DNA from: Pseudomonas fluorescens
GTDB taxonomy: Bacteria > Pseudomonadota > Gammaproteobacteria > Pseudomonadales > Pseudomonadaceae
Reading direction: 5' to 3'
Assembly (NCBI RefSeq): GCF_001902145.1
Contig: NZ_MRST01000025.1
Coordinates: forward strand, 124,001-188,000
Length of the DNA: 64,000 bases
The position numbers and the translations under genes were made by a program. Under the pieces are notes generated by a model. It did not search any database, was not told the origin of the DNA, and saw only the letters and a program-made list of their open reading frames with translations. Below, one piece after another: positions 17,556-26,390 of the stretch (the first letter of the stretch is position 1; every line of letters begins with the position of its first letter).

Positions 17556-19487
17556 TTAGTACTGCCGGGCCTTCGCCAGGTGTTCATTGAGTTTTTTTGC
17601 CGCTGCATTCGTGCGTTCACTGGTGGACACCTGCGCCACCCCCACCCGCCACCACGACAGGTAGCCGTGGATCATGGTCTTGGGCAGAACCTTGATATCG
17701 ATCAGCGTGGAGACGGTTTGCGTACGTGCATCGGCCAACGCCGCTTCCAGCTGTTCCAGCGTGCTGACCTTGTAGGTCTTGCAGCCATAGGCCGCCGCAC
17801 TCATGGCGAAATCCACCGGCACCAGGCCGCCGTCGAGCTTGCCGCTCTCGGGGTTGCGGTAGCGAAACTCGGTGCCGAAGCTGTCCATGCCGTTGCCGAT
17901 CTGCAGGTTGTTGATGCAACCGAACGCCATGTTGTCCAACAGCACCACGTTGATCTTGCGGCGCTCCTGGATCGAGGTGGCCAGCTCCGAGTGCAGCATC
18001 ATGTAGGAGCCATCGCCGACCAGGGCGTACACCTCCTTGCTCGGCTCGGCCAGCTTCACGCCCAGGGCGGCGTTGATCTCGTAGCCCATGCATGAATAGC
18101 CATACTCGACGTGGTAGGTGTTGACGCCTTTGCTGCGCCAGGCGCGCTGCAAATCGCCAGGCAGGCTGCCGGCGGCGGCGACGATGATTGCGTCATCGGC
18201 CAGGCGGGCATTGAGCACGCCGAGCACCGCGCTTTGGGTCAGGCACGAACCGGTCAACTCGATAAATTCGCGCAGGACTGCACGGTCCAGGTGGTCGTCG
18301 ACTTCGGGGACAAACTCATCGCCCTGGTATTGAACCTGGTGCACGCGATCGACTTCGGCGTCGAGTTGCGCCTTGGCGTCGGCGATCTGCTCGCCCCAGC
18401 CCGAACGGTAATCGCCCAGGGCATCGGCCAGCGCTTGCAGCGCAACTTTGGCATCTGCCAGCACTTGCACGCCGTCCAGTTTCAAGGCATCGCAGGGGCT
18501 GATATTGAGGTTGAGAAACTTCACCTCGGGGTGCTTGAACAGCGATTTTGACGAGGTGGTGAAGTCGGTATAACGGGTGCCGATACCGATGATCAAATCG
18601 GCCTCGGGCGCCAGCAGGTTGGCCGCCAGGCAGCCGGTTTCGCCGATGCCGCCGACGTTCAGCGGATGGCTGGACACCACGGCGCTCTTGCCCGCCTGGG
18701 TTTCCGCGAAAGGAATATCGAAACGCTCGGCAAAGGCTTGCAGTGCCTGGTTGGCGCCGGAGTATTTGACCCCGCCGCCGCAAATGATCAGCGGCTTGCG
18801 CTTGCCGCGAAACGCAGCCAGAGCGTCTTCGAGCATGGCGCGGGTGGCCGGGCGTCGGTCGATGCGGTGCACGCGCTTTTGCAGGAAGTAATCGGGGTAG
18901 TCCCAGGCTTCGGCTTGTACATCCTGAGGCAAGGCCAGGGTCACCGCCCCGGTTTCGGCCGGGTCGGTCAGCACGCGCATGGCATGGATCGCCGCGGTCA
19001 TCAGTTGCTCGGGGCGGTTGATGCGGTCCCAGTATTTGCTCACGGAGCGGAAGGCGTCGTTGGTGCTGATGCTCAGGTCGTGGAACTGCTCGATCTGCTG
19101 CAATACCGGGTCGGGCTGACGGCTGGCATAGACATCGCCGGGCAACAACAGCAGCGGGATGCGGTTGGCGGTGGCGGTGGCTGCGGCGGTGAGCATATTG
19201 GCCGCGCCCGGCCCGACCGAGGCCGTGCATGCGTAGATCTTGCGGCGCAGGTGCTGCTTGGCAAACCCGATGGCGGCGTGGGCCATGCCTTGCTCATTGC
19301 GGCCCTGATGCACCACCAGGTCGCCGCTGTCCTGCTCCAGGGCCTGGCCGAGGCCCAACACATTGCCATGCCCGAAAATAGTGAAGACCCCGGCGACAAA
19401 CTTGCTCTGTACGCCGTCGACTTCGATGTATTGGTTGTCCAGGAACTTCACCAGGGCCTGGGCCATGGTCAATCTTGTTGTGGTCAT
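17556..19487 (-). CDS. iolD: 3D-(3,5/4)-trihydroxycyclohexane-1,2-dione hydrolase
   Basis: A ThDP-dependent enzyme of the inositol pathway that opens the diketone ring to 5-deoxy-glucuronate. It has 643 residues, the usual IolD length. It starts MTTTRLTMAQALVKFLDNQ. The N-terminal Pyr domain has GVFTIFGHGNVLGLGQAL and HQGRNEQGMAHAA with the ThDP-activating Glu. The C-terminal PP domain has GDGSYMMLHSELATS and the magnesium-binding loop to NMAFGCINN. The next gene on the strand is iolG. A REPIN separates it from iolI upstream. Confidence 0.95.
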   Translation of the reverse strand: MTTTRLTMAQALVKFLDNQYIEVDGVQSKFVAGVFTIFGHGNVLGLGQALEQDSGDLVVHQGRNEQGMAHAAIGFAKQHLRRKIYACTASVGPGAANMLTAAATATANRIPLLLLPGDVYASRQPDPVLQQIEQFHDLSISTNDAFRSVSKYWDRINRPEQLMTAAIHAMRVLTDPAETGAVTLALPQDVQAEAWDYPDYFLQKRVHRIDRRPATRAMLEDALAAFRGKRKPLIICGGGVKYSGANQALQAFAERFDIPFAETQAGKSAVVSSHPLNVGGIGETGCLAANLLAPEADLIIGIGTRYTDFTTSSKSLFKHPEVKFLNLNISPCDALKLDGVQVLADAKVALQALADALGDYRSGWGEQIADAKAQLDAEVDRVHQVQYQGDEFVPEVDDHLDRAVLREFIELTGSCLTQSAVLGVLNARLADDAIIVAAAGSLPGDLQRAWRSKGVNTYHVEYGYSCMGYEINAALGVKLAEPSKEVYALVGDGSYMMLHSELATSIQERRKINVVLLDNMAFGCINNLQIGNGMDSFGTEFRYRNPESGKLDGGLVPVDFAMSAAAYGCKTYKVSTLEQLEAALADARTQTVSTLIDIKVLPKTMIHGYLSWWRVGVAQVSTSERTNAAAKKLNEHLAKARQY

Positions 19488-19534
19488 GTTCGCACCTTGT
19501 ATGAATGCAAATCTGTCGATCAGCGGCTATCCAA

Positions 19535-19624
19535 TGTGGGAGCGGGCTTGCTCGCGAATGCGGTGTGCCAGTCACCTGATTCATTTACTGGCCCGCCGCA
19601 TTCGCGAGCAAGCCCGCTCCCACA
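19535..19624. repeat. REPIN, TGTGGGAGCGGG family
   Basis: Left TGTGGGAGCGGGCTTGCTCG, right arm ending CCCGCTCCCACA, interior GAATGCGGTGTGCCAG and CCGCCGCATTC. It sits in the 149-bp gap between iolI and iolD inside the presumed operon. Confidence 0.9.
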
Positions 19625-19636
19625 GGTTGGCCGGTG

Positions 19637-20458
19637 TCAGGTTCGGGGCTTTTGCAGATACGCCATGCTGCTGCCCAACGCCTGCCGGATATCCACCAAC
19701 CCGTGCACGCTTTCGGCAAACGGTTCGAACGACAGATAGCCGCTGTAGCCGGTGCTCAGCAAGGTGTCGATCTGCGCCGCATTACCGAGGATATCGTCCT
19801 CGCCCACCAGCACGCGGTGGCCGTCGCGGATCGAGTCCAGCGGCGCATCGCGGTCTTCCACCCCGGAGATGTGCACCAGCCCGGTCAGTTCCGGGAAGAA
19901 CTCATGCTCGCCAGCCAGGTGATGGTGAAAGGTGTCGTGCACCACACGAAACACATCCAGGCCACCGATGGCCTTGATTGCATCCACTGCCACGCGCTTG
20001 CGGCGCAGGGCGGATACGGTGAAGCCCAAGGGTTCGATGAAACCGAGAATCCCGTACTCGCGCAGGATCAAAGCCAGCTCGCTCAACGCCGTGCGCAAAC
20101 CGGCGGCGCGCTGCGCGTCGTTGCGCGTATCGCCAGGCTGATTGAACGGGCACATCACCAGCCCCTGGGCCCCGCACTCACGGGCGTAGGTGGCCAGTTC
20201 GATTGCCTGGGCACGGCGTTCGTCGTTCCATACATCAAAGGGGTACAGCGCGTTGATCGACAGCACCTTGATGCCCTGCGCTGCGCACAACTCACGCACG
20301 CGGCTGGCGGGTGTGCCGTATTCGATTTCACGGTTCTTGAGGTCGTTGCGGATCTCAATGGCCTCGCAGTTGAGAGCCGCCGCCAACTGGATGAAATCCG
20401 GCAAGGACAGGTTGGGGGCGACCATGCGGTTAAGGGCAAAACGTAGCGGCGACTTCAT
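19637..20458 (-). CDS. iolI: Inosose isomerase-like protein (IolI, xylose-isomerase-like TIM barrel)
   Basis: A 273-residue TIM-barrel enzyme of the AP-endonuclease-2/xylose isomerase-like family. Motifs are AIEIRNDLKNREIEYG, LSINALYPF, FIEPLGFTVSALRRKRV, DTFHHHLAGEHEFFP (metal-binding Asp/His) and LSFEPFAESVHG (metal-binding Glu). B. subtilis IolI, which interconverts inosose isomers, has the same order (EIR...LALNAL...ALEF...DSFHFH...SVELF). This suggests the strain can use D-chiro-inositol as well as myo-inositol. It lies 26 bp after iolB on the same strand. Confidence 0.85.
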   Translation of the reverse strand: MKSPLRFALNRMVAPNLSLPDFIQLAAALNCEAIEIRNDLKNREIEYGTPASRVRELCAAQGIKVLSINALYPFDVWNDERRAQAIELATYARECGAQGLVMCPFNQPGDTRNDAQRAAGLRTALSELALILREYGILGFIEPLGFTVSALRRKRVAVDAIKAIGGLDVFRVVHDTFHHHLAGEHEFFPELTGLVHISGVEDRDAPLDSIRDGHRVLVGEDDILGNAAQIDTLLSTGYSGYLSFEPFAESVHGLVDIRQALGSSMAYLQKPRT

Positions 20459-20484
20459 TATTCTTGTTCTCCGTCCAACACCGT

Positions 20485-21273
20485 TTACAGGTCCAGCAGC
20501 CAGCTGTGCTGCGGGTCGTTATGGAAATGCCAGGCACGCTTGGGGCCGGCCATCACGTTCAGGTAATAAGACTCGTAGCCGTACGGTACGCTGACCGGGT
20601 GATAGCCCTTGGGCACCACCACCAGGTCACTGTTTTCCACGGCCATCGCCTGGTCGATACTGCGGTCGTCGGTGTACACGCGCTGGAACACGAAGCCCTG
20701 GGGCGGGTTGATCTGGTGGTAGTAGGTCTCTTCCAGGAAGCTCTGGTGCGGCAGGTCGTCGGTGTCGTGCTTGTGCGGCGGATAGCTGGAGGAATGCCCC
20801 GACGGCGTGCGCACTTCCACCACCAGCAGCGAATGAGCCGGCTCGCTGTCGGGCAGGATGTCGCACACGTAGCGGGTATTGGCGCCTTTGCCGCGCACAC
20901 TGCGCTTGCACTGTTCCGGACGGATCAGGCGCGGGGCGAACCCCTCGGCGCCCGGGGCGGCGCAGACAGCGATCTGCACATCGCTCAAGGCGCTGACCTG
21001 CGCATCGGTACCGGGCGGAAGGTAGGCGGCGAACGGCGATTTGTCTTCGAACACCGACTGGCGATTACCGAGGTTCTGCCAACTGAAGCCCTGGCCTTCG
21101 ATCGTCACCCGACCGCTGAGCAACACCAGGCACAGCTCCTGATCACCGGCGCTGACCGGCAGGGTTTCGCCCAGGCTCAGGCGGTAGGCGGCAAAACCCA
21201 CGTATTCCAGGCGCCCGGCTTCCAACGCCACCATGGTTTGCCCGCGTTTGCTGCTTTTGACCAACAAGCTCAT
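20485..21273 (-). CDS. iolB: 5-deoxy-glucuronate isomerase
   Basis: A cupin-fold isomerase converting 5-deoxy-D-glucuronate to 5-dehydro-2-deoxy-D-gluconate, 262 residues. Metal-site signatures are SSYPPHKHDTDD and EETYYHQINPPQGFVFQRVY. The C-terminal VVVPKGYHPVSVPYGYESYYLNVMAGP matches KduI/IolB proteins. Its ATG (21273) comes three bases after the iolE stop, so the genes are co-transcribed and probably coupled. GAGG lies about ten bases before the ATG. An extra upstream GTG codon is unlikely to be used. Confidence 0.93.
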   Translation of the reverse strand: MSLLVKSSKRGQTMVALEAGRLEYVGFAAYRLSLGETLPVSAGDQELCLVLLSGRVTIEGQGFSWQNLGNRQSVFEDKSPFAAYLPPGTDAQVSALSDVQIAVCAAPGAEGFAPRLIRPEQCKRSVRGKGANTRYVCDILPDSEPAHSLLVVEVRTPSGHSSSYPPHKHDTDDLPHQSFLEETYYHQINPPQGFVFQRVYTDDRSIDQAMAVENSDLVVVPKGYHPVSVPYGYESYYLNVMAGPKRAWHFHNDPQHSWLLDL

Positions 21274-21276
21274 CAC

Positions 21277-22164
21277 TCAAGTCCTCTGGTTGAGAAGCGC
21301 ACGCAGGGTGTCGTAACCCTTCTTCGCGTAGATATAGCTGGGCGCCACGGCCGGGTCCTGCTCGGCTTCTACCACCAGCCAGCCCTTGTAGTTCGCCGCG
21401 ATCAACACATCCAGCAACGGTGCGAAGTCGATATCACCATCGCCGGGCACGGTAAAGGTGCCGTTGACGATGCAGTCCGGGAAGCTCCACATCTGGTTGC
21501 GCGCCAGTTGCACCACGGGTTTGCGTACGTCCTTGAAATGCACATGGCAGACGCGGTCGATATGCTTGCGCAGCACCTCGATAGGTTCGCCGCCGCCCAT
21601 GTAGCAGTGGCCCGAATCGAACAGCAAGCCGACTTCCGGGCCCGTGCGTTTCATCAACTGGTCGATGTCTTCGGGGGATTCGACGTACGCGCCCATATGG
21701 TGGTGATAGGCCAGGCGCACGCCCCGGGACAAGGTGAAGCGCGCCAGTTCGGTGAGCTTGTCGGCGTAATCCTGCCAGGCCTGTTCACTGTGAAAACGCG
21801 GGCGCTCGATCAGGCGGATGCGCGACCCCTGGATCGAGTCGGCCACTTCGCCGTATACCAGCACCGAGGCGCCGTTGTATTTGAGCAGTTCGACATGGGC
21901 GGCAATCGCCTCGATTTCTTCTTCCACCGAACGGCGGGCCAGACGGCTGGAGTACCAACCGGACACCAGCGCCAGGTCATAGGGACGCAGCACGTCAGCG
22001 ACGCCCTTGGCATCCTTGGGGAATTTGCCGTTGAGTTCAAAACCTTCGTAGCCGATGTCCTTGCCTTCGCTCAGGGCCGTGCTCAGCGGGGTCTCACCGC
22101 CGAGGGCCGGGAGATCGTCGTTGCTCCAGGAGATCGGGTTGATGCCAATTCGGATTGCGGGCAT
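21277..22164 (-). CDS. iolE: Inosose dehydratase
   Basis: This enzyme dehydrates 2-keto-myo-inositol to the trihydroxycyclohexane-dione. It is a 295-residue TIM barrel starting MPAIRIGINPISWSNDDLP, the classic IolE N-terminus. Metal and active-site regions are GYEGFELNGKFP, LAYHHHMGAYVESPEDID, LLFDSGHCYMGGG, CHVHFKDVRK and LVVEAEQDP. It is followed three bases later by iolB. A REPIN lies in the gap to iolC upstream. Confidence 0.95.
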   Translation of the reverse strand: MPAIRIGINPISWSNDDLPALGGETPLSTALSEGKDIGYEGFELNGKFPKDAKGVADVLRPYDLALVSGWYSSRLARRSVEEEIEAIAAHVELLKYNGASVLVYGEVADSIQGSRIRLIERPRFHSEQAWQDYADKLTELARFTLSRGVRLAYHHHMGAYVESPEDIDQLMKRTGPEVGLLFDSGHCYMGGGEPIEVLRKHIDRVCHVHFKDVRKPVVQLARNQMWSFPDCIVNGTFTVPGDGDIDFAPLLDVLIAANYKGWLVVEAEQDPAVAPSYIYAKKGYDTLRALLNQRT

Positions 22165-22200
22165 GGCTGCACCTTTTATTATTCAAGTCGCTTTTCAACT

Positions 22201-22298
22201 GTAGGAGCGAGCTTGCTCGCGAAAAACTCCCAGGCACCGCGTTTATTCAGGAAGCACGCGTTATCGTTGACGTTTTTCGCGAGCAAGCTCGCTCCTAC
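22201..22298. repeat. REPIN, GTAGGAGC family
   Basis: A well preserved member: both arms full length, with interior ACCGCGTTTATTCAGGAAG and ACGCGTTATCGTTGACG. It is nearly identical to the elements at 3913 and 27763. It lies in the 150-bp gap between iolC and iolE within the same transcription direction. Confidence 0.92.
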
Positions 22299-22314
22299 AG
22301 GTATCGGTCATGCA

Positions 22315-24252
22315 TCAGGTTCGGGCGTTGAGCCAGGCATTGATGAGTTGTTCGAACGTCGCCTGTACCTGCTGGATCAGCGTTTGATCGTCAATTTCCC
22401 CTGCCATCCATGCCCGGCTCGGCTCGTGGAAGATCGTGCGGCCCACGGCAAACCCACGGCAGGTGCTGCTCTGGCTGGCTTGCTTGAAGCCATCGGCGAG
22501 AAACTCGGGGGAAGCATTCAGGCCCAGCAACACCACGCCACGGCAGTAGGGGTCGCGTTCCTGAATCAGTTCGTCGAGCTTTTTCCAGTCTTCGGCCGAC
22601 TGGGTTTCGATCTTCCACCAGGCCGGGTAAATGCCCAGGTTGTACAGGCGCTTGAGGCTGCGGTAGAGCACATCCGGGTAAGTGGACGGGTGATCCTTGG
22701 GTGGGATGACTTCCAGCAGTAGTTCGTGGCCACTGACCAGCGACGCCTCGTACACCGCCTTGAGTTGCGCTTCCTGTTCCAGGCGCAGCATCGGCTCGTC
22801 ATCGGGGTGAAACTGCACCAGGCACTTGATGATGTGTTCCTGGGGCCAGGCAATCAGGTTGCTGCCGATCGAACGCCCGTGCTCGAACGCCAGGGGCCGC
22901 GAGTTCTGCACTTCCACCGGGCGGGCGATCCACCAGCCGCGACCGCTGGCGGCGTTGAGCGCATCCTGGCCAAAGCGTTGGTCGGCGAGCAGGCCCACAT
23001 CCGCCTCGACGCCCTGCTCGCTGAGTTTGCGCTCCACGCGTTCGATGGCCTGGATAAACAACTGCTTGATGTCGCTGATACGCTCAGGGGCCTGGCCGCC
23101 TTTTTGCGCCAGTTCCACCAATTGCCAGCGGTGGTCGAAGGCAAACACGAACAGTTGCTTCCAGGCCTTGCGCGGCACCGTGACACGGTGCAGGCGTTGC
23201 AGGGTCACGTCCTGGTCGGGACGGGTGATGGGCACGGGGCTGTTGAACAGGTAATCGAGTTCGGCGGGTGTCGGCATCGCTGGCGCACAGGCGTGGCGCG
23301 ATACCACCAGGCCGCCACAGGCATTGGCCAACTGGCTGCAACGCTCATCGCTGGCGTCATTGATCCAGCCGCTGAGAAAGCCCGACATAAAGGCATCACC
23401 GGCGCCCAGCACGTTGAGCACTTCAACCCGCACGCCAGGATAGATCGCCCCGTCTTCCAGGCGCGCTGGAATCGCGCCGTGGATCACCGTGCAGCCCTGG
23501 GGGCCGAGCTTGACCACCAAGGTTGCCGGGGTGAGTTCACGCACGGTGCGCAGGGCCGTGAGCAGGTCTTCACTGCCGCCGGCAATCAGGAATTCCTCTT
23601 CGGTGCCGACGATCAGGTCGAAATGCGGCAGGATCTTCTGCACATGCTGGCTGACATTCTGGTCGGCGACGAAACGGGTTTCACCATCGGCCTTGCCTGC
23701 CAGGCCCCACAACACGGGGCGATAATCGATGTCCAGCACGCGCTTGACGTTGTGCTTGGCCGCGTAATCCAGGGCCTGGAGGCTGGCTTTGTACACGCCG
23801 TCGGTGGAGAAATGCGTACCGGTGATCAACAGCGCTTTGCTGGAGGCAATGAAGGTTTCGCTGATGTCTTCGGCGCGCAGGGCCATGTCGGCGCAGTTCT
23901 CGCGGTAGAACACCAGGGGGAAGGTTTCGCGGTCCTTGAGGCCCAGCAGCACCAGGGCGGTGAGGCGCTCCGGGTCGACCTTGATGCCGCTGACATCACA
24001 GCCTTCGCGGGCCAGGGATTCCACTAGGAAACGGCCCATGTGGTCATCGCCGACCCGGCTCAGCATCGCCGACTTGAGCCCAAGCCTGGCCGTGCCGAAA
24101 GCGATATTGGCGGAAGAACCGCCCAGATACTTGGCGAAGCTGGACACATCCTCAAGCCGCGCACCGACTTGCTGCGCATAAAGATCGACGCCCAGGCGCC
24201 CGAGGCAAATCAGATCCAATTGACGCCCACTGGCAAAACGAGTCTGGCCCAT
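22315..24252 (-). CDS. iolC: 5-dehydro-2-deoxygluconokinase fused to DUF2090 aldolase-like domain
   Basis: A 645-residue two-domain protein. Residues 1 to about 320 are a PfkB-family sugar kinase (GGSSANIAFGTARLGL substrate motif; NVLGAGDAFMSGFLSG with the catalytic Asp). It phosphorylates 5-dehydro-2-deoxygluconate. Residues from about 330 are a DUF2090 domain (FAFDHRWQLVELAQKGG; VLLEVIPPKD-type strand; GRTIFHEPSRAWM), a fold related to class I/II aldolases and thought to cleave the phosphorylated product, replacing a separate iolJ. The ATG at 24252 has AGGAG six bases upstream; a longer frame to 24351 would run through the operator region. It is the first gene of the catabolic operon. Confidence 0.93.
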   Translation of the reverse strand: MGQTRFASGRQLDLICLGRLGVDLYAQQVGARLEDVSSFAKYLGGSSANIAFGTARLGLKSAMLSRVGDDHMGRFLVESLAREGCDVSGIKVDPERLTALVLLGLKDRETFPLVFYRENCADMALRAEDISETFIASSKALLITGTHFSTDGVYKASLQALDYAAKHNVKRVLDIDYRPVLWGLAGKADGETRFVADQNVSQHVQKILPHFDLIVGTEEEFLIAGGSEDLLTALRTVRELTPATLVVKLGPQGCTVIHGAIPARLEDGAIYPGVRVEVLNVLGAGDAFMSGFLSGWINDASDERCSQLANACGGLVVSRHACAPAMPTPAELDYLFNSPVPITRPDQDVTLQRLHRVTVPRKAWKQLFVFAFDHRWQLVELAQKGGQAPERISDIKQLFIQAIERVERKLSEQGVEADVGLLADQRFGQDALNAASGRGWWIARPVEVQNSRPLAFEHGRSIGSNLIAWPQEHIIKCLVQFHPDDEPMLRLEQEAQLKAVYEASLVSGHELLLEVIPPKDHPSTYPDVLYRSLKRLYNLGIYPAWWKIETQSAEDWKKLDELIQERDPYCRGVVLLGLNASPEFLADGFKQASQSSTCRGFAVGRTIFHEPSRAWMAGEIDDQTLIQQVQATFEQLINAWLNART

Positions 24253-24355
24253 GCTGGCTCCTGTTATTTTTATCAGCCTGCGTTGTGCCGCCGTGGCGAC
24301 GGCAAACGCTCTTGGTGGGAGCAGACTAGAACGTCCAGCGGCAGCAATCAATATT

Positions 24356-24390
24356 TATTCCATAATTATTTTTAGTGGAATATTTTTTCC
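24356..24390. promoter_or_regulatory. Candidate IolR operator in the iolC-iolR divergent promoter
   Basis: TATTCCA (24356-24362) and TGGAATA (24376-24382) form a perfect seven-base inverted repeat with a 13-base spacer. Overlapping it, GGAA-TATTTT-TTCC spans 24377-24390. The tract is very A/T-rich against the background. It lies 100-140 bp upstream of iolC and 145-180 bp upstream of iolR, a suitable place for an autoregulating RpiR-family repressor. Confidence 0.5.
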
Positions 24391-24536
24391 AATACCTCAG
24401 GATAGTGGCACGCCAGCGCCCATGCATCGTTTCAGCAGGCCACGCGGGCCGTGATGCCGGGGTATTTTTTTGCGCCTACCCTGTAGACTTGCGCCACCTA
24501 TCAGCGCATCAGACGAACACGCCAGAAGGATTGCCC

Positions 24537-25445
24537 ATGTCCCGCACCGATCCCGAGACCACCCTGGAAGAAACTATCGCCAGCCCTCCGATCAATGCCG
24601 AACGCCTGTTGCAGCTGATCACCGACGAATACGAGAGCCTGCCGCGCCAGCTCAAGCGCATCGCCAGCTACATGAGCCAGCAGAGCGACCGGATCATGGT
24701 CGACCGCATCAGCGACATTGCCCGCGAATGCGAAGTGCACCCCTCGGCCATCGTGCGGTTTTCCCAGCGCTTTGGCTTCAGTGGGTTCAGTGAGATGCAG
24801 GCGCTGTTTCGCGAGGCGTATACCCACAAGACCACGCCGGTGCAGAACTACCAACAGCGCATCCGCAGCATGATCGCCAACAAGTCCCAGAAGGCCAGCG
24901 GCGGCGACCTGGCGCGCGAGTGCGTCAACGCCACCCTGTCGGGCATCGAACGCCTGGGGCTGGAGCTGGACGATGCGGCTTTCGAGAAAGCCGTGGACCT
25001 GGTGGTCAATGCCGACAACATCTACGTGGTCGGTGTGCGCCGCTCCTTTGCGGTGGCCGACTACCTGGTCTACAACCTGCAGCACACCAACAAGCGCATC
25101 CACCTGATCTCGGGGCTAGGCGGCAGTTACCGCGAACAGATGCGCAGCGTACGCGCCAACGACCTGGTGATTGCCATCAGCTTTACGCCCTACGGCAAAG
25201 AGACCCAGCACTGCCTGCGCATCGCGCAGCATCACCAGGCCAAGACGCTGATCATCACCGACAGCAACCTGTCGCCCCTGGCCAAGCGGGCGAATGCGGT
25301 GCTGTTGGTCAATGAAGGGTCCTCGTTTGCCTTCCGCTCGTTGAGCGCCACCCTGTGCCTGTGCCAGGCGTTGTTCATTGCGGTGGCGTACCGGTTGGAA
25401 TTGAAGGTCGATGAGATTCATGAGCAGGTGGGGTTTGACGACTGA
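24537..25445 (+). CDS. iolR: RpiR/MurR-family transcriptional regulator of inositol genes
   Basis: A 302-residue regulator with an N-terminal HTH_6 domain at about residues 20-95 (LPRQLKRIASYMSQQ, RISDIARECEVHPSAIVRFSQRFGFSGFSEMQ). The C-terminal SIS sugar-phosphate-binding domain spans about 125-280 (IYVVGVRRSFAVADYL, VIAISFTPYGKET, LIITDSNLSPLAKRA). Such proteins sense a pathway sugar phosphate. The ATG at 24537 has AAGGA seven bases upstream; an in-frame ATG at 24375 lies inside the operator tract and is unlikely. The divergent position to iolC makes it the likely local repressor. It is distinct from the DeoR-type IolR of Bacillus. Confidence 0.88.
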   Translation: MSRTDPETTLEETIASPPINAERLLQLITDEYESLPRQLKRIASYMSQQSDRIMVDRISDIARECEVHPSAIVRFSQRFGFSGFSEMQALFREAYTHKTTPVQNYQQRIRSMIANKSQKASGGDLARECVNATLSGIERLGLELDDAAFEKAVDLVVNADNIYVVGVRRSFAVADYLVYNLQHTNKRIHLISGLGGSYREQMRSVRANDLVIAISFTPYGKETQHCLRIAQHHQAKTLIITDSNLSPLAKRANAVLLVNEGSSFAFRSLSATLCLCQALFIAVAYRLELKVDEIHEQVGFDD

Positions 25446-25471
25446 CAACGCGTGCCCTCCCCCTGCCCCCT

Positions 25472-25568
25472 GTAGGAGCGAGCTTGCTCGCGAAAAACGC
25501 GAGAACGCCGCGGCCATTCTGAATGAACGCGGCGCCCAGACGCTTTTCGCGAGCAAACTCGCTCCTAC
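25472..25568. repeat. REPIN, GTAGGAGC family
   Basis: Arms GTAGGAGCGAGCTTGCTCGC and GCGAGCAAACTCGCTCCTAC (one change in the right arm), with a diverged interior AACGCCGCGGCC...GAACGCGGCG. It is downstream of iolR and about 140 bp before the response regulator. Confidence 0.9.
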
Positions 25569-25706
25569 AGTTAGTGCATGAAAATCGCTATCAGGATGAT
25601 CACCGGAATCGGCACGCCAGGAAGATGAAGTTTTATTTAGGAAACATTCAGCAACTTCTTGGCAAAATGTCGCCACTTCTAGTGTGAACGCTCACCAGGT
25701 AATCCT

Positions 25707-26390
25707 ATGACCCGCATTTTGACCATCGAGGATGACGCCGTAACGGCCCGCGAGATTGTCGCCGAGCTGAGTAGCCATGGACTGGACGTAGATTGGGTGG
25801 ACAACGGCCGCGAGGGCCTGGTCCGGGCCGTGAGTGGCGATTACGACCTGATCACCCTCGACCGCATGCTGCCCGAACTGGATGGCCTGGCCATCGTCAC
25901 CACGTTGCGCACCATTGGGGTGTCTACGCCGATCCTGATGATCAGCGCCCTCTCCGATGTCGACGAGCGCGTACGCGGCCTGCGTGCTGGCGGGGATGAC
26001 TACCTGACCAAGCCGTTCGCCTCGGATGAAATGGCCGCCCGGGTCGAGGTGCTGCTGCGGCGTAAAAGCACGGTCCAGGAATTCGAAACCGCCCTGCGCG
26101 TGGCCGACCTGGAACTGAACCTGATCAGCCGCGAAGCCAGCCGCGCCGATCAGCCGCTGACCCTGCTGCCCACTGAATACAAACTGCTTGAATTCCTGAT
26201 GCGCAACACCGGGCAGATCCTGTCGCGGATGATGATTTTCGAGGAAGTCTGGGGCTATCACTTCGACCCCGGCACCAACCTGATCGACGTGCACATTGGG
26301 CGTCTGCGCAAGAAAATCGACCCACCGGGCCTCACGCCGCTGATCCGCACGGTACGAGGCTCGGGCTATGTCATTGCTGAACCCCTCTAA
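25707..26390 (+). CDS. OmpR-family two-component response regulator
   Basis: A DNA-binding response regulator of 227 residues. The receiver domain (1-120) has the acidic pair IEDD, phospho-acceptor Asp in LITLDRMLPELDG, Thr/Ser switch in ILMISALSD and conserved Lys in DDYLTKPF. The C-terminal winged helix (about 130-225) has LLPTEYKLLEFLMRNTGQILSR, FDPGTNLIDVHIGRLRKKID and TVRGSGYVI. AGGT lies seven bases before the ATG. It overlaps the sensor kinase by 23 bases, so the two are coupled. The signal sensed is unknown, and no metal-efflux or porin gene is adjacent to suggest one. Confidence 0.93.
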   Translation: MTRILTIEDDAVTAREIVAELSSHGLDVDWVDNGREGLVRAVSGDYDLITLDRMLPELDGLAIVTTLRTIGVSTPILMISALSDVDERVRGLRAGGDDYLTKPFASDEMAARVEVLLRRKSTVQEFETALRVADLELNLISREASRADQPLTLLPTEYKLLEFLMRNTGQILSRMMIFEEVWGYHFDPGTNLIDVHIGRLRKKIDPPGLTPLIRTVRGSGYVIAEPL

